Assembly (NCBI RefSeq): GCF_947499695.1
Contig: NZ_CANMPQ010000002.1
Span: forward strand, 1,112,234 to 1,176,233
Direction of reading: 5' to 3'
DNA length: 64,000 nucleotides
Origin: an uncultured Allomuricauda sp.
GTDB lineage: Bacteria > Bacteroidota > Bacteroidia > Flavobacteriales > Flavobacteriaceae
Part shown: positions 42,237-52,440 of the stretch, one piece after another
How positions within the stretch are numbered: position 1 is the stretch's first letter
How the letters are laid out: each line of letters begins with the position of its first letter
Notes under the pieces: model-generated
Seen by the model: only the letters and a program-made list of their open reading frames with translations
Told to the model about the DNA's origin: nothing
Database searches by the model: none
Position numbers and translations under genes: made by a program

Positions 42237-43283
42237 TTATCCTTCCATCAATTTTTTGGCAGCATTGAATCCACTGTAAACGGCACCATCAAGATATCCG
42301 CCATGGATAGGGGAGGTTTCTGTTCCGGAAAAAAGAAGTTTTCCATCCAAATACCACTCATTATACAGCACGTGTCCATATTGAGGGCTCATATAGACAG
42401 ATTTCAGATTTTCACAGGATGTAAGTCGGTCCTCGGACCAATCTTTTTCAAAATAGTTTGTATAGTCTTGTATCTCTTTCCCCAGATATTTTTCCAAATA
42501 GGTTAAGATTTTTTCTTTTCTTAATTCTGGAGAAGTGTCTCTTAGCCCCTCATTAACAAAGCCCATCAAACCAAAAGTGTTTCCGTGATAATCACAATGG
42601 TCATAAAGTTCAATAACAGGGCCTACTTGGCCAATAATGGTCCCTGAAAAATCTTTTTTTCTCCAAAAAGGCGTGTCAAAAAGAATACCCACTTTCATGG
42701 CGTTGCTCATCCAGGTATGGGTGAATTTCATGGTTTGAAGCAAGCTTTCAGGTAATTCTGGATTGAAATCCAATGTGGATGCGAGCTTTGGAGGAATCGT
42801 TATGATAGCTTTTTCCGCTGAGTATATCCTATTAGCGGATTTGAAGTTAAGTAGGTTTTGGTTTTCATTGATGGCAGCAATAGTAGTGTTCAGGTGTATT
42901 TTTTCGGAGAGTGTTTCAACAAGTTTCTCAATTAAGGCAATAGAACCATCGACGATGCGATATGCCGATGGTCCATTATGTTGGCTCTCAAAATAATGTG
43001 CTGGCGCCATGGTATTATATACCAAAACACTTTTTCCTTCGGAATACTGTTCAAATTTATCTACCGGCAAATCATCGAGAAGTTCAGAAAGATAGGTATG
43101 ATGGTCTTGAAACCATGTGGCCCCTAAATCAACACCTTCAATGGTGTTTATTCTACCTCCAATTCTATTTCTGGCTTCTGTTATGATAAAATCTTCTTCG
43201 CCGGCCTTCAATAGCGCATGGGCTGTAGTTAAACCAGATAAACCTGCTCCAACAATGATGTATTTTGAATGGACTGTTTCCAA
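42237..43283 (-). CDS. Flavin-dependent amine oxidase family protein
   Basis: A 348-residue FAD protein, shorter than the ~450 residues of monoamine oxidases. The N-terminal Rossmann motif is YIIVGAGLSGLTTAHALLKA, followed by FIITEARNRIGGRINTIEGV, the second FAD-contact block with RxGGR. Near the C-terminus, LLFSGTETSPIHGGYLDGAV is the conserved E-x-GGYxxGA flavin-binding block. It probably oxidises an amine or a related substrate; the substrate is not predictable. It starts 6 bases after the SDR gene, so the two are one operon and may act in sequence. Confidence 0.9.
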   Translation of the reverse strand: METVHSKYIIVGAGLSGLTTAHALLKAGEEDFIITEARNRIGGRINTIEGVDLGATWFQDHHTYLSELLDDLPVDKFEQYSEGKSVLVYNTMAPAHYFESQHNGPSAYRIVDGSIALIEKLVETLSEKIHLNTTIAAINENQNLLNFKSANRIYSAEKAIITIPPKLASTLDFNPELPESLLQTMKFTHTWMSNAMKVGILFDTPFWRKKDFSGTIIGQVGPVIELYDHCDYHGNTFGLMGFVNEGLRDTSPELRKEKILTYLEKYLGKEIQDYTNYFEKDWSEDRLTSCENLKSVYMSPQYGHVLYNEWYLDGKLLFSGTETSPIHGGYLDGAVYSGFNAAKKLMEG

Positions 43284-43289
43284 AACAAT

Positions 43290-44036
43290 TTAATTCCTTC
43301 CAGACATTACACCACCATCGGTATCCCATATAGCTCCGGTTACCCAAGAAGATTTGTCGGACAACAAGAAAGAAATGGTGTTGGCAACATCTTCAGCTCT
43401 TCCATTTCTTCCAATTGGATGGAAACCATGGAAATTTTGAAGCGCATCGTTCGCTTCTTGCTTGCCACCGAAAACACTTTCATATACAGGTGTTTCAACA
43501 ACAGCTGGAGAAACCGCATTTACCCGTATTTTATGATCTGCTAACTCCATAGCCAAATGTTGCGTCAAACTATGCAGTCCTGCTTTTTGCATGGAATATG
43601 CGGAAGAAGGGGTCGCTTTTACCGATTGCTTCGCCCACATTGAGCCTACATTTACGATAGCACCGCCATTCGTTTCAGCCATTTTTTTAGCTGCGGCTTG
43701 GGTGATAAAAAAGAATCCTCGGTTTAAATCAAGGTAGGAATCATAATCTTCGATGGTATGTTCCAAGAATGCTTTTGGGCCAAAAATGCCGGATGCATTT
43801 ACCAAATAGTCAAGGTTGTCCAAACCGTTTATATTGGAAATAAGATTGTTTACCTGTTCTTTATTGGTAATATCTACTTTATGAGTGAACAGATTGTCAC
43901 CGACTTCGCTTTTAAAGGCCTCCAATTTTGAGTCGTTGGTACCTACTATATGTACTTCTGCACCTTCGTTGAGAAGACTTTGTGCCGTTGCCTTACCAAT
44001 TCCACTGCTGCCTCCTATAATTAATGCTCTTTTCAT
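43290..44036 (-). CDS. Short-chain dehydrogenase/reductase
   Basis: A 248-residue classical SDR with all motifs: [20 protein letters not shown] (cofactor binding), the NASGIF (NAG-like) segment, catalytic Ser in VGSMWAKQ, and YSMQKAG providing Tyr and Lys. The C-terminal [16 protein letters not shown] is the usual end. It reduces or oxidises a carbonyl/alcohol with NAD(P). It precedes the amine oxidase gene by 6 bases. A pathway pairing amine oxidation with carbonyl reduction is possible but inferred. Confidence 0.93.
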   Translation of the reverse strand: MKRALIIGGSSGIGKATAQSLLNEGAEVHIVGTNDSKLEAFKSEVGDNLFTHKVDITNKEQVNNLISNINGLDNLDYLVNASGIFGPKAFLEHTIEDYDSYLDLNRGFFFITQAAAKKMAETNGGAIVNVGSMWAKQSVKATPSSAYSMQKAGLHSLTQHLAMELADHKIRVNAVSPAVVETPVYESVFGGKQEANDALQNFHGFHPIGRNGRAEDVANTISFLLSDKSSWVTGAIWDTDGGVMSGRN

Positions 44037-44144
44037 CTTGAATGTTTTTTAAAGTTTATGGGAGCAAAATTATGGGCATGTAAACTCGCATTTATGTCAT
44101 AAAGAGAGAACAAATGGTAATTTTGGGAAAATGGACCTGCATTG

Positions 44145-44174
44145 ATTAAAAAACCCTCCATAAAGGAGGGTTTT
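44145..44174 (-). terminator. Intrinsic terminator after the FecR-linked TonB receptor gene
   Basis: On the minus strand AAAACCCTCC and GGAGGGTTTT (44174-44165 and 44159-44150) form a 10-bp stem with a 5-base loop, followed by TTAATC. Confidence 0.88.
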
Positions 44175-44213
44175 ATCAATAAACAAAACTCAAATAATTA
44201 AGCAGTATAAAAA

Positions 44214-47200
44214 CTACAAACTCAAACGTAATCTTGCGAACAGGTAACGTCCACTATATCCAAATTGTGAAGTTCTTCTAGAGTACACAAATTGATCTCC
44301 TGAAGTACCACCAGCTCTATTTTCATCTGGATAAACATCCAAAAGGTTATTTGCGCCAACGGTTAAGGACAGATTTTCTGAAAATGATTTAGTAATGGTA
44401 AGATCTGTCACCAATTTTCCGCCATAAAGGGCATCATCGCTTACGGTGGTTCCGTCAACTCTAGCATCTCCATTAAAATCGTCTGGATCGGTAACTTCGC
44501 CGAAATAAACATTTCTTAATAGGAAATCCCATGAATCAATAGAAACCATATTGGTAAGGTTCAATTTTGCCCTTGGTTGTGCCAAGGTCAAAAAGGCTTC
44601 CTCTTGTCCGTCAAAAAACGAACCGCTCAGTCCGGCATTTTCGATAAGTGTTGGCACAAAAATATCTTCAACTTCGGTTTTGTTGAAACTTGCTGCCAAG
44701 TCATTTTTCAATGTTGCTTCTCCCAAAGCAGCTTTATGGGAAATCACAACATCTAAACCGGTAGACTTAGTGTCAATTGCGTTCACGAAAAAACGCGCAC
44801 TTGTGGCTCCGGCAGCATCGAAGATTCCGGTGAGCTCTGGGTCACCACCATTTCCAAAGCTACCACTGTATACAATGCGATCATCGATATTGATCAAGTA
44901 TCCATCGATAGTAACGGTAAATTGACCAAAAGTTCCGGTCAATCCTGCACTAAAGCTATTGGAGGTTTCTTCTCTTAACTTATCAATCCCAATGAGCGAA
45001 GCGGCTCTACTATCATTGGTAAATGTGCCTTGTTCAAAAGGAACGTTGTCCACAAAAACAGTACTTGTTCTGCTGAAGAATTGCTGGTGCAATGAAGGTG
45101 CTCTAAAACCTGAACTGCTAGCTGCTCTTAGTGCTAAATTCTCAGTAAGTTTTAATCGCGTAGCGAGTTTGTAATTGAAGGTGCTCCCAAAGTCGGAATA
45201 ATTCTCATATCTACCAGCAAGACTCACCAGCCAATTTTCGGTAAAATCGGCTTCAAAATCAGCATAAAGCGAGATGTTATTTCGAAACTTCTCCGTGGCA
45301 TTCCCGGGATCATATCCTCTAAAAACTTGGGCACCCCCACCTAATGGCGAACCTGTAAAGTTGTTTCGCACCAATTGGTCATCCGGAGTAATACTGTTTA
45401 CAGGGTTTCCGTTGATATCATAGCTTGTGTATGAGGCTTCTTCACCTGCAATAATCTCATATTTCTCTACTTTATACTCTGCACCAAAGGCCACATTAAA
45501 CCCTTCAAAGATGTCTTCATGGAATCTGCTGAAATCCAAATTAGTGGTGTTTTGGGTAAAACCTAATCCACCAGCATCAAAAGAACGTGGGGTGGCAACA
45601 CCAAGAGTTCCATTACTGGAATTACCGACAGTAATATCAAAAGTGTTTCTTCCATATGTATTGGAGAAATCAACATCCCATTCGTTGATTTTTCCTCGAA
45701 TTCCGACAGCTAAAGATTGATCTAAGATGTCGGTTCCAATATTGGGTAAAAATCCATTAGGAAATGCTGGAGTATTGGCGCGACCGTCACCTTGAGCGGG
45801 TCTTCTATAGAATCCGGATGCCAGACCTTGGCGATAGCTAATACCACCAAAACCATAAACCTCTGTGTCTTCCGAAACAGGAATGGACATATTGGCAAAG
45901 AATTTACCTTCTCTAAGTCTTGAAGTACCAACTTTGAATCTAAAGTCCCTGCGCGTTAGTCCGCGAGCCGCCAATTCATCTTCATCGGCATCAAAACCTA
46001 ATAAATCGCGAAACGTGCCAATATCGGTATCATCATTCAAGTTTAATCCTGAAATCTGATCTTTGATGGATTGATCCAAATAACTAATACCTTGTGAAGC
46101 ATTTGCATAATCCTGTAGCGTCATATCCGCAACTGTACCGCCGCCGGCAGCAAAAATTCGTTCTGCTCCGTGAAAACCTTGAAAGATATCCCCGGCGTAA
46201 TCTTTGTTTCTCAATGCGGGTTCTCTTGTGGAAAGCGACCCTGTAAAATTGATATAACCTCGGTCACCAATTGGTAGTCCAAAATTGGCATCCAACTGGA
46301 ATTTTTCTCCATCGCTACCACCTTCAAACTGATTACTGTTTTCACTAAAATTAGCTCCTGAAGTCAATGAAAGGTCTAATTTTCCAGTAGCTTTTTTCAA
46401 TACAATATTGATGACACCGGCTATAGCATCTGAACCGTATTGTGCAGCAGCTCCGTCTCTAAGTACCTCGATACGCTGAATAGCCGCCGCGGGGATGGCA
46501 TTCATATCCGTGCCTACACTACCTGCTCCTACAGTCCCATTAACATTGATCAATGCTGTATTGTGTCTTCTTTTCCCATTGATCAAAACTAAAACTTGGT
46601 CGGGACCTAAACCACGGAGCGAGGCCGGATCAATATGATCTGTACCATCCGAAACTGTTTGTGATTGGGAGGTGAAAGAAGGTGCCACGTAGTTCAGTAT
46701 TTGATTAACACTGACTTGGGGACCTTGATTAGCAATGGCTGCAACATCAATTACATCAACTGGAACCGTCGTTTCTGTAGCTGTTCTATTAGGGTTTCTA
46801 GACCCGACGACCACAACATCTTCCAATTGGGCAGCGTCTTCCTCAAGGACAATAGCAATGCTGGTTTGTCCATTTAAGGCGACTTCTGTTGTTTTAAACC
46901 CTAAATAGGAAACTACTAGGGTAACATTTGTATCATCAAGCTCCAAGGTAAAGTTTCCATCAAAGTCAGCCTGTGTGCCATTCGTAGTCCCCTTGACCAA
47001 AATGTTGGTTCCAGGTAAAGGGTTGCCGTCAGGGTCTTTTACCGTACCTCTGACTTCCTGTTGTGCCTGTCCATTGGCATTCACTTTATCTTGAGATTGT
47101 TTTTTAAGGATGATCTGAGTTCCATTGATTGAATATTCCAAACTTTCTTTGATAGAAAGTCTATCCAAAACAGCGAGTATTTTTTCATCAGAAGCCGATA

Positions 47201-47459
47201 ATGATGTTTTTTTGGTATCATCGATTTCCTTTACGTTGTAGAAGAATTTATAACCCGACTGTTTTTTTATCTCGTTGAGAACTTCTTTTAAGGGAACATT
47301 TTCAAAGTTAAATTGAACCCTTTTCTGCGAGTAGATATCACTGGCAGAGAGCTGGCAGATAATAAAGAAAGTAAGTAAAAAACTAATCTTCATCTTAAGC
47401 GGCATTTTGGTACTGGCCACCAAAAAAAATGGTGACTTGAAAACCATGCTTTTTTTCAT
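44214..47459 (-). CDS. TonB-dependent receptor with STN signalling domain
   Basis: A 1081-residue outer membrane receptor. After a signal peptide (about residues 24-45) comes an STN domain with VQFNFENVPLKEVLNEIKKQ and SGYKFFYN, which contacts FecR in such systems. A carboxypeptidase-regulatory-like domain (GTVKDPDGNPLPGTNILVKG, TTNGTQADFDGNFTLEL) follows, then the TonB-box region LEDVVVVGSRNPNR, a plug (VEVLRDGAAAQYGSDAIAGV) and the barrel, ending in FARLRLSL. No SusD-like gene is adjacent, so this is an orphan receptor rather than a SusCD pair. The FecR gene lies 77 bases upstream; the substrate is unknown. Confidence 0.94.
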   Translation of the reverse strand: MKKSMVFKSPFFLVASTKMPLKMKISFLLTFFIICQLSASDIYSQKRVQFNFENVPLKEVLNEIKKQSGYKFFYNVKEIDDTKKTSLSASDEKILAVLDRLSIKESLEYSINGTQIILKKQSQDKVNANGQAQQEVRGTVKDPDGNPLPGTNILVKGTTNGTQADFDGNFTLELDDTNVTLVVSYLGFKTTEVALNGQTSIAIVLEEDAAQLEDVVVVGSRNPNRTATETTVPVDVIDVAAIANQGPQVSVNQILNYVAPSFTSQSQTVSDGTDHIDPASLRGLGPDQVLVLINGKRRHNTALINVNGTVGAGSVGTDMNAIPAAAIQRIEVLRDGAAAQYGSDAIAGVINIVLKKATGKLDLSLTSGANFSENSNQFEGGSDGEKFQLDANFGLPIGDRGYINFTGSLSTREPALRNKDYAGDIFQGFHGAERIFAAGGGTVADMTLQDYANASQGISYLDQSIKDQISGLNLNDDTDIGTFRDLLGFDADEDELAARGLTRRDFRFKVGTSRLREGKFFANMSIPVSEDTEVYGFGGISYRQGLASGFYRRPAQGDGRANTPAFPNGFLPNIGTDILDQSLAVGIRGKINEWDVDFSNTYGRNTFDITVGNSSNGTLGVATPRSFDAGGLGFTQNTTNLDFSRFHEDIFEGFNVAFGAEYKVEKYEIIAGEEASYTSYDINGNPVNSITPDDQLVRNNFTGSPLGGGAQVFRGYDPGNATEKFRNNISLYADFEADFTENWLVSLAGRYENYSDFGSTFNYKLATRLKLTENLALRAASSSGFRAPSLHQQFFSRTSTVFVDNVPFEQGTFTNDSRAASLIGIDKLREETSNSFSAGLTGTFGQFTVTIDGYLINIDDRIVYSGSFGNGGDPELTGIFDAAGATSARFFVNAIDTKSTGLDVVISHKAALGEATLKNDLAASFNKTEVEDIFVPTLIENAGLSGSFFDGQEEAFLTLAQPRAKLNLTNMVSIDSWDFLLRNVYFGEVTDPDDFNGDARVDGTTVSDDALYGGKLVTDLTITKSFSENLSLTVGANNLLDVYPDENRAGGTSGDQFVYSRRTSQFGYSGRYLFARLRLSL

Positions 47460-47536
47460 AATTTTGAATGTTTGATTGTTAATAATCCATGTTAGCGATC
47501 TAGTATTGGGGAAGGTGGTGCAACACCTTCCCTTTT

Positions 47537-48706
47537 TTATTCTGAAATTGTTACCACGTTATTCTCTATTGCAAACGTAAATGATGTACTCGCGGCAATA
47601 GTGGTCAAAATAGTTTTGATATCTTCATTTTCGAATTCTCCTTTGAATATTTCATTCCTTAGACTTTCAACCTGGTTTATGATGGAAACGTTGTGTGATC
47701 TTTCCAGTTTGGTCAAAATCTCTTCAAAGGTCAGGTTGTCGATAATTAATCTGTTTTCAATCCAGCTAGTATAAACTCGAGGGTCAACTTTCTTTTTGGT
47801 CATAGCACCATTTTCTTTGACAAAAGCGGCCTGATAACTAGGGGTCAATAATATGTTCTCACTTGGATTGGAATTTTCATAGACACTTACTGAACCTTCG
47901 ACTAGGGTTGTTGCAATTTTGCGATCGGACTTATAAGCTGATACATTAAATTGTGTTCCCAACACCTTGACATCCAAATTTTCAGCATTTACTATAAAAG
48001 GTCTTTTTTCGTCTCTGGTTACATCAAAAAATGCTTCCCCTTCTAGGTAAACCATACGATTTTGGGCGGCGGCGCTCAGGTTTTGGGGGAACCTTAACCG
48101 TGTGCCGGCATTTAACCAAACTTTTGTTCCGTCGGAGAGCTTTAGATTAAAAGTTTGTCCATAAGGCACGTAGACCTCATTGAATATCAGATTTTCTCCT
48201 TGTTCGTTAGCAACAAGACTAAAATCCAAACCTTGATCCTGTTTTTTTGCGATGGTATTGCCATCCTTGTCAAAGAGTTCTGTGGCCCCGTCTGCGGTAA
48301 TGTGTTGTTTTGTGCCATCAGCCAAGGAAATAATCACGGTTTTTTGTTGATTTTCACTTGTCTCCTCATTTTGGACAATGGTATTGGTCGAATCTGTTTT
48401 GATAAAGGATTGATAGGCCATAAACCCAAGAGAAAGTACTCCAACAAAAATAGCGGCATATTTCAGTAAGCTTTTTGGAAACTGTTTTTTGGATTGTCTT
48501 TTCTCTACATTTTCCATAAACCGTTTGAAGGCTTCGTTTTCATCAAAATGATGGTATAGACTGTTTTTAGAACGCTTTCTAATTTCCTCTTTAAAAAAAT
48601 CAAGGTTTTTCTTCTTTTTCAACACCCATTTTTTCAGCATTTTTCGTTCACTGGACGAAATTGTTCTGGCTAAAAACTTCTCAATTAACACTTCTTTATT
48701 TTGCAT
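47537..48706 (-). CDS. FecR family anti-sigma factor
   Basis: A 389-residue inner membrane protein. The cytoplasmic N-terminus (residues 1-78) with SSSERKMLKKWVLKKKKNLD is the anti-sigma part, followed by one membrane segment (YAAIFVGVLSLGFMAYQSFI) and the periplasmic FecR domain: NEVYVPYGQTFNLKLSDGTK, VWLNAGTRLRFPQNL and VYLEGEAFFDVTRDEKRPFI. A DUF4974-type C-terminal domain (LTFEEILTKLERSHNV) contacts the receptor STN domain. It transmits ligand binding by the TonB receptor to the ECF sigma factor encoded divergently 80 bases away. Confidence 0.95.
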   Translation of the reverse strand: MQNKEVLIEKFLARTISSSERKMLKKWVLKKKKNLDFFKEEIRKRSKNSLYHHFDENEAFKRFMENVEKRQSKKQFPKSLLKYAAIFVGVLSLGFMAYQSFIKTDSTNTIVQNEETSENQQKTVIISLADGTKQHITADGATELFDKDGNTIAKKQDQGLDFSLVANEQGENLIFNEVYVPYGQTFNLKLSDGTKVWLNAGTRLRFPQNLSAAAQNRMVYLEGEAFFDVTRDEKRPFIVNAENLDVKVLGTQFNVSAYKSDRKIATTLVEGSVSVYENSNPSENILLTPSYQAAFVKENGAMTKKKVDPRVYTSWIENRLIIDNLTFEEILTKLERSHNVSIINQVESLRNEIFKGEFENEDIKTILTTIAASTSFTFAIENNVVTISE

Positions 48707-48785
48707 TTTCCTACAAGGTTGTGTTATAAAGATGCAGGATGTTCAAAAAACCCCTATTTATTTTATTTTTTTACTTTTATCCCGC

Positions 48786-49331
48786 ATGGAGGAACAAGAA
48801 CTTATTGAAAAACTAAAGCAAGGACAGATTCATGCTTATGAATTTTTGTTCAATCATCATTACGATTGGTTGTGCAACTATATTTTTCAATTGAGTGGAG
48901 ATCGAGATTTATCCAAGGACCTTGTTCAAGATGTTATGATAAAACTGTGGGAGAAAAGAAAACAGATCAATATCAAGGGTTCCTTAAAGGGGTATTTGTT
49001 CAAGGCATGTCACAATCAATTTTTACAACAACTTCGTAAGCAAAAAAAGCAACCTGACCTGTTGGACAAAATTCGATGGGATACCATTTATGAGAGTTAT
49101 TTTGAGCAGAAGGAGGATGATACTTATTTAAAATCGACCATGGCCAAGTTGGAGGAGCTAATAGATAAGCTACCGCCTAAGTGTAAGGAGATTTTTATCA
49201 TGAATAAATTGGAGCGCAGAAAGTACCGCGAAATCGCTGAGGATATGGGCATTTCAATAAAAACAGTCGAAAATCAGATGTCAAAGGCACTTCGAATCAT
49301 TCGCGAGAATGCATCTGTTCTTATGTTTTGA
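48786..49331 (+). CDS. ECF-type RNA polymerase sigma factor
   Basis: A 181-residue sigma-70 factor started at MEEQELIEKLKQGQIHAYEF (the frame is open 18 codons upstream, but those residues are not sigma-like). Region 2 is YDWLCNYIFQLSGDRDLSKD with LVQDVMIKLWEKRKQ, and region 4 is LPPKCKEIFIMNKLERRKYR with EIAEDMGISIKTVENQMSKA. It lacks region 3, as ECF factors do. It is divergent from FecR and the TonB receptor rather than heading a single operon, a less common order in this phylum. Its probable target is the FecR-receptor promoter. Confidence 0.94.
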   Translation: MEEQELIEKLKQGQIHAYEFLFNHHYDWLCNYIFQLSGDRDLSKDLVQDVMIKLWEKRKQINIKGSLKGYLFKACHNQFLQQLRKQKKQPDLLDKIRWDTIYESYFEQKEDDTYLKSTMAKLEELIDKLPPKCKEIFIMNKLERRKYREIAEDMGISIKTVENQMSKALRIIRENASVLMF

Positions 49332-49342
49332 AATGTAATTAT

Positions 49343-49572
49343 CTAAAACATTGAAAACTGCTCAGTGATGACTTTCCAATCATCTTCAAATTTATATGGT
49401 GTCAAATAATCTACATATTTTTTCTATCCTCTTCAAGGATGGTAAGCTTGACTACTGCTATCTGACCGTCAATATCTATAAAATTGAATGCCCAAGAAGA
49501 TATGTCCCTATATGGATGAATTTCCCTGGTTTTTCTATATCCTAAATCCATTGATGTCTTGTGCGATAAAGA
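49343..49572 (-). pseudogene. Remnant of an NTF2-like/lumazine-binding-type gene
   Basis: The minus strand carries TSMDLGYRKTREIHPYRDIS, then FNFIDIDGQIAVVKLTILEE and a stop in a run of six A's. The -1 frame continues at once with YVDYLTPYKFEDDWKVITEQ and stops at 49343. One added A restores the frame. The joined stretch looks like the C-terminal half of the SnoaL/lumazine-binding-2 family (xVDYL...WKI). The N-terminal half is missing, since the frame runs into the end of the amidohydrolase gene. It therefore looks like a decayed gene. Confidence 0.5.
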
Positions 49573-49573
49573 A

Positions 49574-50662
49574 TTAATTCAGTTTTAGGAAACTGATGGT
49601 GTTTTGATAATAGATTTTGTCCAAGACTTCTTCTGAAAGCTCCAAACCCTGGGTTTTCTGTCCCCGAATTAATAGTGAATCAGAACTGCTCAAGTATCTC
49701 CACAATTTATTGTAGTTGTCATTTAGATTTGTTTTTTCCAGTTCTATTTCATCTGGGGTCATTGCGTTCTCTGGAATTGAATTACCGTAGTCTGACCCGA
49801 ACAATATTCTGTCCTGATATTTTTCAAAAAATGCTTTCACTTTTTTTGAGTCTTGACTTGCAAGGTCTCCAAAGCGAGCCGCAGGCTCAACATACATATT
49901 AGGGAATTTATCAAGCCGTTCAGCAACCATATCAATGTTATGTGACATACTGCCCATATGGGCACATAAAATCCTCAGGTCAGGGTTGGTTTCAATCCAT
50001 TTATCCCTCGCTGTTATAATAGTTTCATAAGAAGGGATTTCCGGGATTTTATAGGCATGGTATTGTGGATTGTTTTTATAATATCCGTAGTGTGGGTTAT
50101 TGGGGTCCAAAGGTCTCCATGCCTGCTCCGGTTCACCGATATGGGCCATTACCGGAATATTTTTTTGCTTGAGAAAATCCCATACTGGCTGTAACCGTGT
50201 ATCATCAATCTGAATGAAGTGTCCAGATGTATCTTTGGTCACCATCCCAAAGTTTTTCCAAACCTTGACCATTCTTGCACCAGAATCGATTTCTTTTTTC
50301 AATTGTTGGATTGCTTGTTCCGCAAAATCAGGAGAATCGATACCTACACCAATTAACGAAGAGCAGAGAAAAAACAGATCAGGATGTTTTTGGGCGTGAG
50401 CTAAATAGGAATTCCAACTTCGAGTTATTCCTGTTGAATCTTCAATGGAAACATCCACTAAAACAGATTGCATATTCCATTTTTGATGCAATGCAGGGAG
50501 GTATTCCCTAGAAAACTTATAGTGCGAATGCACATCAATTTTTTTAATCGATCGCTCATCGCTCAATACAGCAGAAGTTTCGTCCTGAGCTGTATTTTCA
50601 GACTTGGTTTTACAGGATGAGGCGGTTAATATAAAAATCAAAAGCCAAACACCAATTTTCAT
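49574..50662 (-). CDS. Amidohydrolase family lipoprotein
   Basis: A 362-residue exported protein with a lipoprotein signal (VWLLIFILTASSC, Cys17). The mature part is a TIM-barrel amidohydrolase: IDVHSHYKFSREYLPAL at the start (HxH metal motif), NIPVMAHIGEP in the middle, LRILCAHMGSM and LFGSDYGNSIPENA near the end, giving the metal-site histidines and aspartate of the Amidohydro_2 type. It may hydrolyse or decarboxylate a small cyclic or aromatic compound in the periplasm; the substrate is unknown. It lies next to a decayed NTF2-like gene. Confidence 0.88.
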   Translation of the reverse strand: MKIGVWLLIFILTASSCKTKSENTAQDETSAVLSDERSIKKIDVHSHYKFSREYLPALHQKWNMQSVLVDVSIEDSTGITRSWNSYLAHAQKHPDLFFLCSSLIGVGIDSPDFAEQAIQQLKKEIDSGARMVKVWKNFGMVTKDTSGHFIQIDDTRLQPVWDFLKQKNIPVMAHIGEPEQAWRPLDPNNPHYGYYKNNPQYHAYKIPEIPSYETIITARDKWIETNPDLRILCAHMGSMSHNIDMVAERLDKFPNMYVEPAARFGDLASQDSKKVKAFFEKYQDRILFGSDYGNSIPENAMTPDEIELEKTNLNDNYNKLWRYLSSSDSLLIRGQKTQGLELSEEVLDKIYYQNTISFLKLN

Positions 50663-50735
50663 GACAAAATGATTTATTTGCCTTTAAATTAGTGAATTAA
50701 GGTGTTTAACTGCTCTTTTTATGAAAAAAGAAGGA

Positions 50736-52427
50736 CTATTCCTTTATTCTGGAAATTAAACCGCTTTCCGTTTTTTTAACTTCAAACAAACCCAATTTTG
50801 CCAAATTCTTGGTGCTTTTATCCCATTTTTTTCCACTAAGGCCTGCTTTCTCCTTAAGTGTTGCCAAAGGCATTTCACCAACTGGTTTTAGGATATCTAT
50901 TATAATTTTTTCCTCTTCGGTAAGTTCCACGGCTTTTTTCTCTGGTCGCATTTGCGGGAAGAATAAAACCTCTTGTATGGAGGAATTGTTCGTCATCAAC
51001 ATTACCAAGCGGTCGATTCCAATTCCGATTCCGGATGTTGGAGGCATTCCATATTCCAAGGCACGAAGAAAATCTTGGTCAATGAACATTGCTTCGTCAT
51101 CTCCTTTTTCGGATAACTTCAATTGTTCTTCAAAGCGTTCGCGTTGATCGATAGGGTCATTTAACTCGGAATAAGCGTTTGCCAATTCCTTTCCGTTGAC
51201 CATCAACTCAAAACGTTCGGTCAATGCCGGATTATCTCTATGCTCCTTGGTCAATGGACTCATCTCTTTCGGATAATCCGTAATAAAGGTGGGCTGAATA
51301 TAATTATGCTCGCATTTTTCTCCAAAAATCTCATCAATCAGTTTACCTACGCCCATGGTTTCGTCTACCTCTAAACCTAGTTTTTGAGCCACTTCGCGTA
51401 ATTGGGTTTCATCCATTCCCTCCACCTCATAACCTGTGTGTAGTTTGATGGCCTCTAAAATGGGAACCCGAGGATAAGGTGCTTTGAAATCTATTTCGTT
51501 TTCACCAACGGTAACTTTGGTGCTTCCGTTGGAATCGATGGCAATTTTTTCAAGCAATTGCTCCGTGGTGTCCATCATCCAATGGTAATCCTTGTAGGAA
51601 ACATAAAGCTCCATGACGGTAAACTCAGGATTGTGGGTACGGTCCATTCCTTCATTCCTGAAATCTTTGGAAAACTCGTACACCCCATCAAATCCACCAA
51701 CGATCAATCGCTTTAGATACAACTCATTGGCAATTCTTAGATACAATGGAATATTGAGCGCATTGTGGTGCGTTAAAAAAGGACGTGCCGCAGCTCCACC
51801 TGGGATGGGTTGTAGAATGGGAGTTTCTACTTCCAAATATCCTTTTTCGTTATAAAATTCCCGAATACTATTGGTGATTTTGGTCCTCTTGATAAAGGTT
51901 TCTTTCACGGATGGATTTACTACCAAATCAACATAGCGTTGGCGATAGCGAAGTTCCGGATCGTTGAACTCGTCATATACTTTTCCATCGGCATCAACCT
52001 TGGGCAGAGGTAGTGGGCGAAGCGCCTTGCTCAAAAGACTAAAGTTTTTGACCATAACCGTCTTTTCACCTACTTGAGTGGTAAACAATTCGCCTTCAAC
52101 CCCAATGATATCTCCGATATCCAACAACTTTTTATAAACATCGTTGTAGAGCGTTTTGTCTTCACCAGGGCAAATTTCGTCACGGTTAAAATAGACCTGA
52201 ATACGACCCTCACTATCTTGAAGCTCTGCAAAAGAAGCTTTTCCTTGAATTCTTCTCGACATCAATCTACCTGAAATCACTACTTTTTTGCTTTCCTCAA
52301 AATCGTTTTTAATGCTTTTTGAAGTAGCATCAACTGGATAAAGCGCTGCAGGATATGGGTTGATTCCCAGTTCCCTAAGCTTTGATAATTTTTCCCTTCG
52401 AACGATTTCTTGTTCCGATAGTTGCAT
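50736..52427 (-). CDS. lysS: Lysine--tRNA ligase (class II)
   Basis: 563 residues when started at [20 protein letters not shown] (52427). The open frame runs 8 codons further to 52451, but that would overlap the 3' arm of the promoter hairpin. The N-terminal OB fold reads [20 protein letters not shown]. The catalytic core has motif 2 [20 protein letters not shown] and motif 3 [16 protein letters not shown], with [14 protein letters not shown] beginning a C-terminal extension of about 60 residues (a winged-helix-like tail, [18 protein letters not shown]) seen in Bacteroidota LysS. It charges tRNA-Lys in the cytoplasm. Confidence 0.97.
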   Translation of the reverse strand: MQLSEQEIVRREKLSKLRELGINPYPAALYPVDATSKSIKNDFEESKKVVISGRLMSRRIQGKASFAELQDSEGRIQVYFNRDEICPGEDKTLYNDVYKKLLDIGDIIGVEGELFTTQVGEKTVMVKNFSLLSKALRPLPLPKVDADGKVYDEFNDPELRYRQRYVDLVVNPSVKETFIKRTKITNSIREFYNEKGYLEVETPILQPIPGGAAARPFLTHHNALNIPLYLRIANELYLKRLIVGGFDGVYEFSKDFRNEGMDRTHNPEFTVMELYVSYKDYHWMMDTTEQLLEKIAIDSNGSTKVTVGENEIDFKAPYPRVPILEAIKLHTGYEVEGMDETQLREVAQKLGLEVDETMGVGKLIDEIFGEKCEHNYIQPTFITDYPKEMSPLTKEHRDNPALTERFELMVNGKELANAYSELNDPIDQRERFEEQLKLSEKGDDEAMFIDQDFLRALEYGMPPTSGIGIGIDRLVMLMTNNSSIQEVLFFPQMRPEKKAVELTEEEKIIIDILKPVGEMPLATLKEKAGLSGKKWDKSTKNLAKLGLFEVKKTESGLISRIKE

Positions 52428-52440
52428 AGTCGATAAAAAA

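Noticed and set aside
44214..47459. Reading the large TonB receptor as a SusC of a polysaccharide locus
   Set aside because: No SusD-like lipoprotein or glycoside hydrolase lies beside it; an STN domain with FecR and sigma explains the context better.
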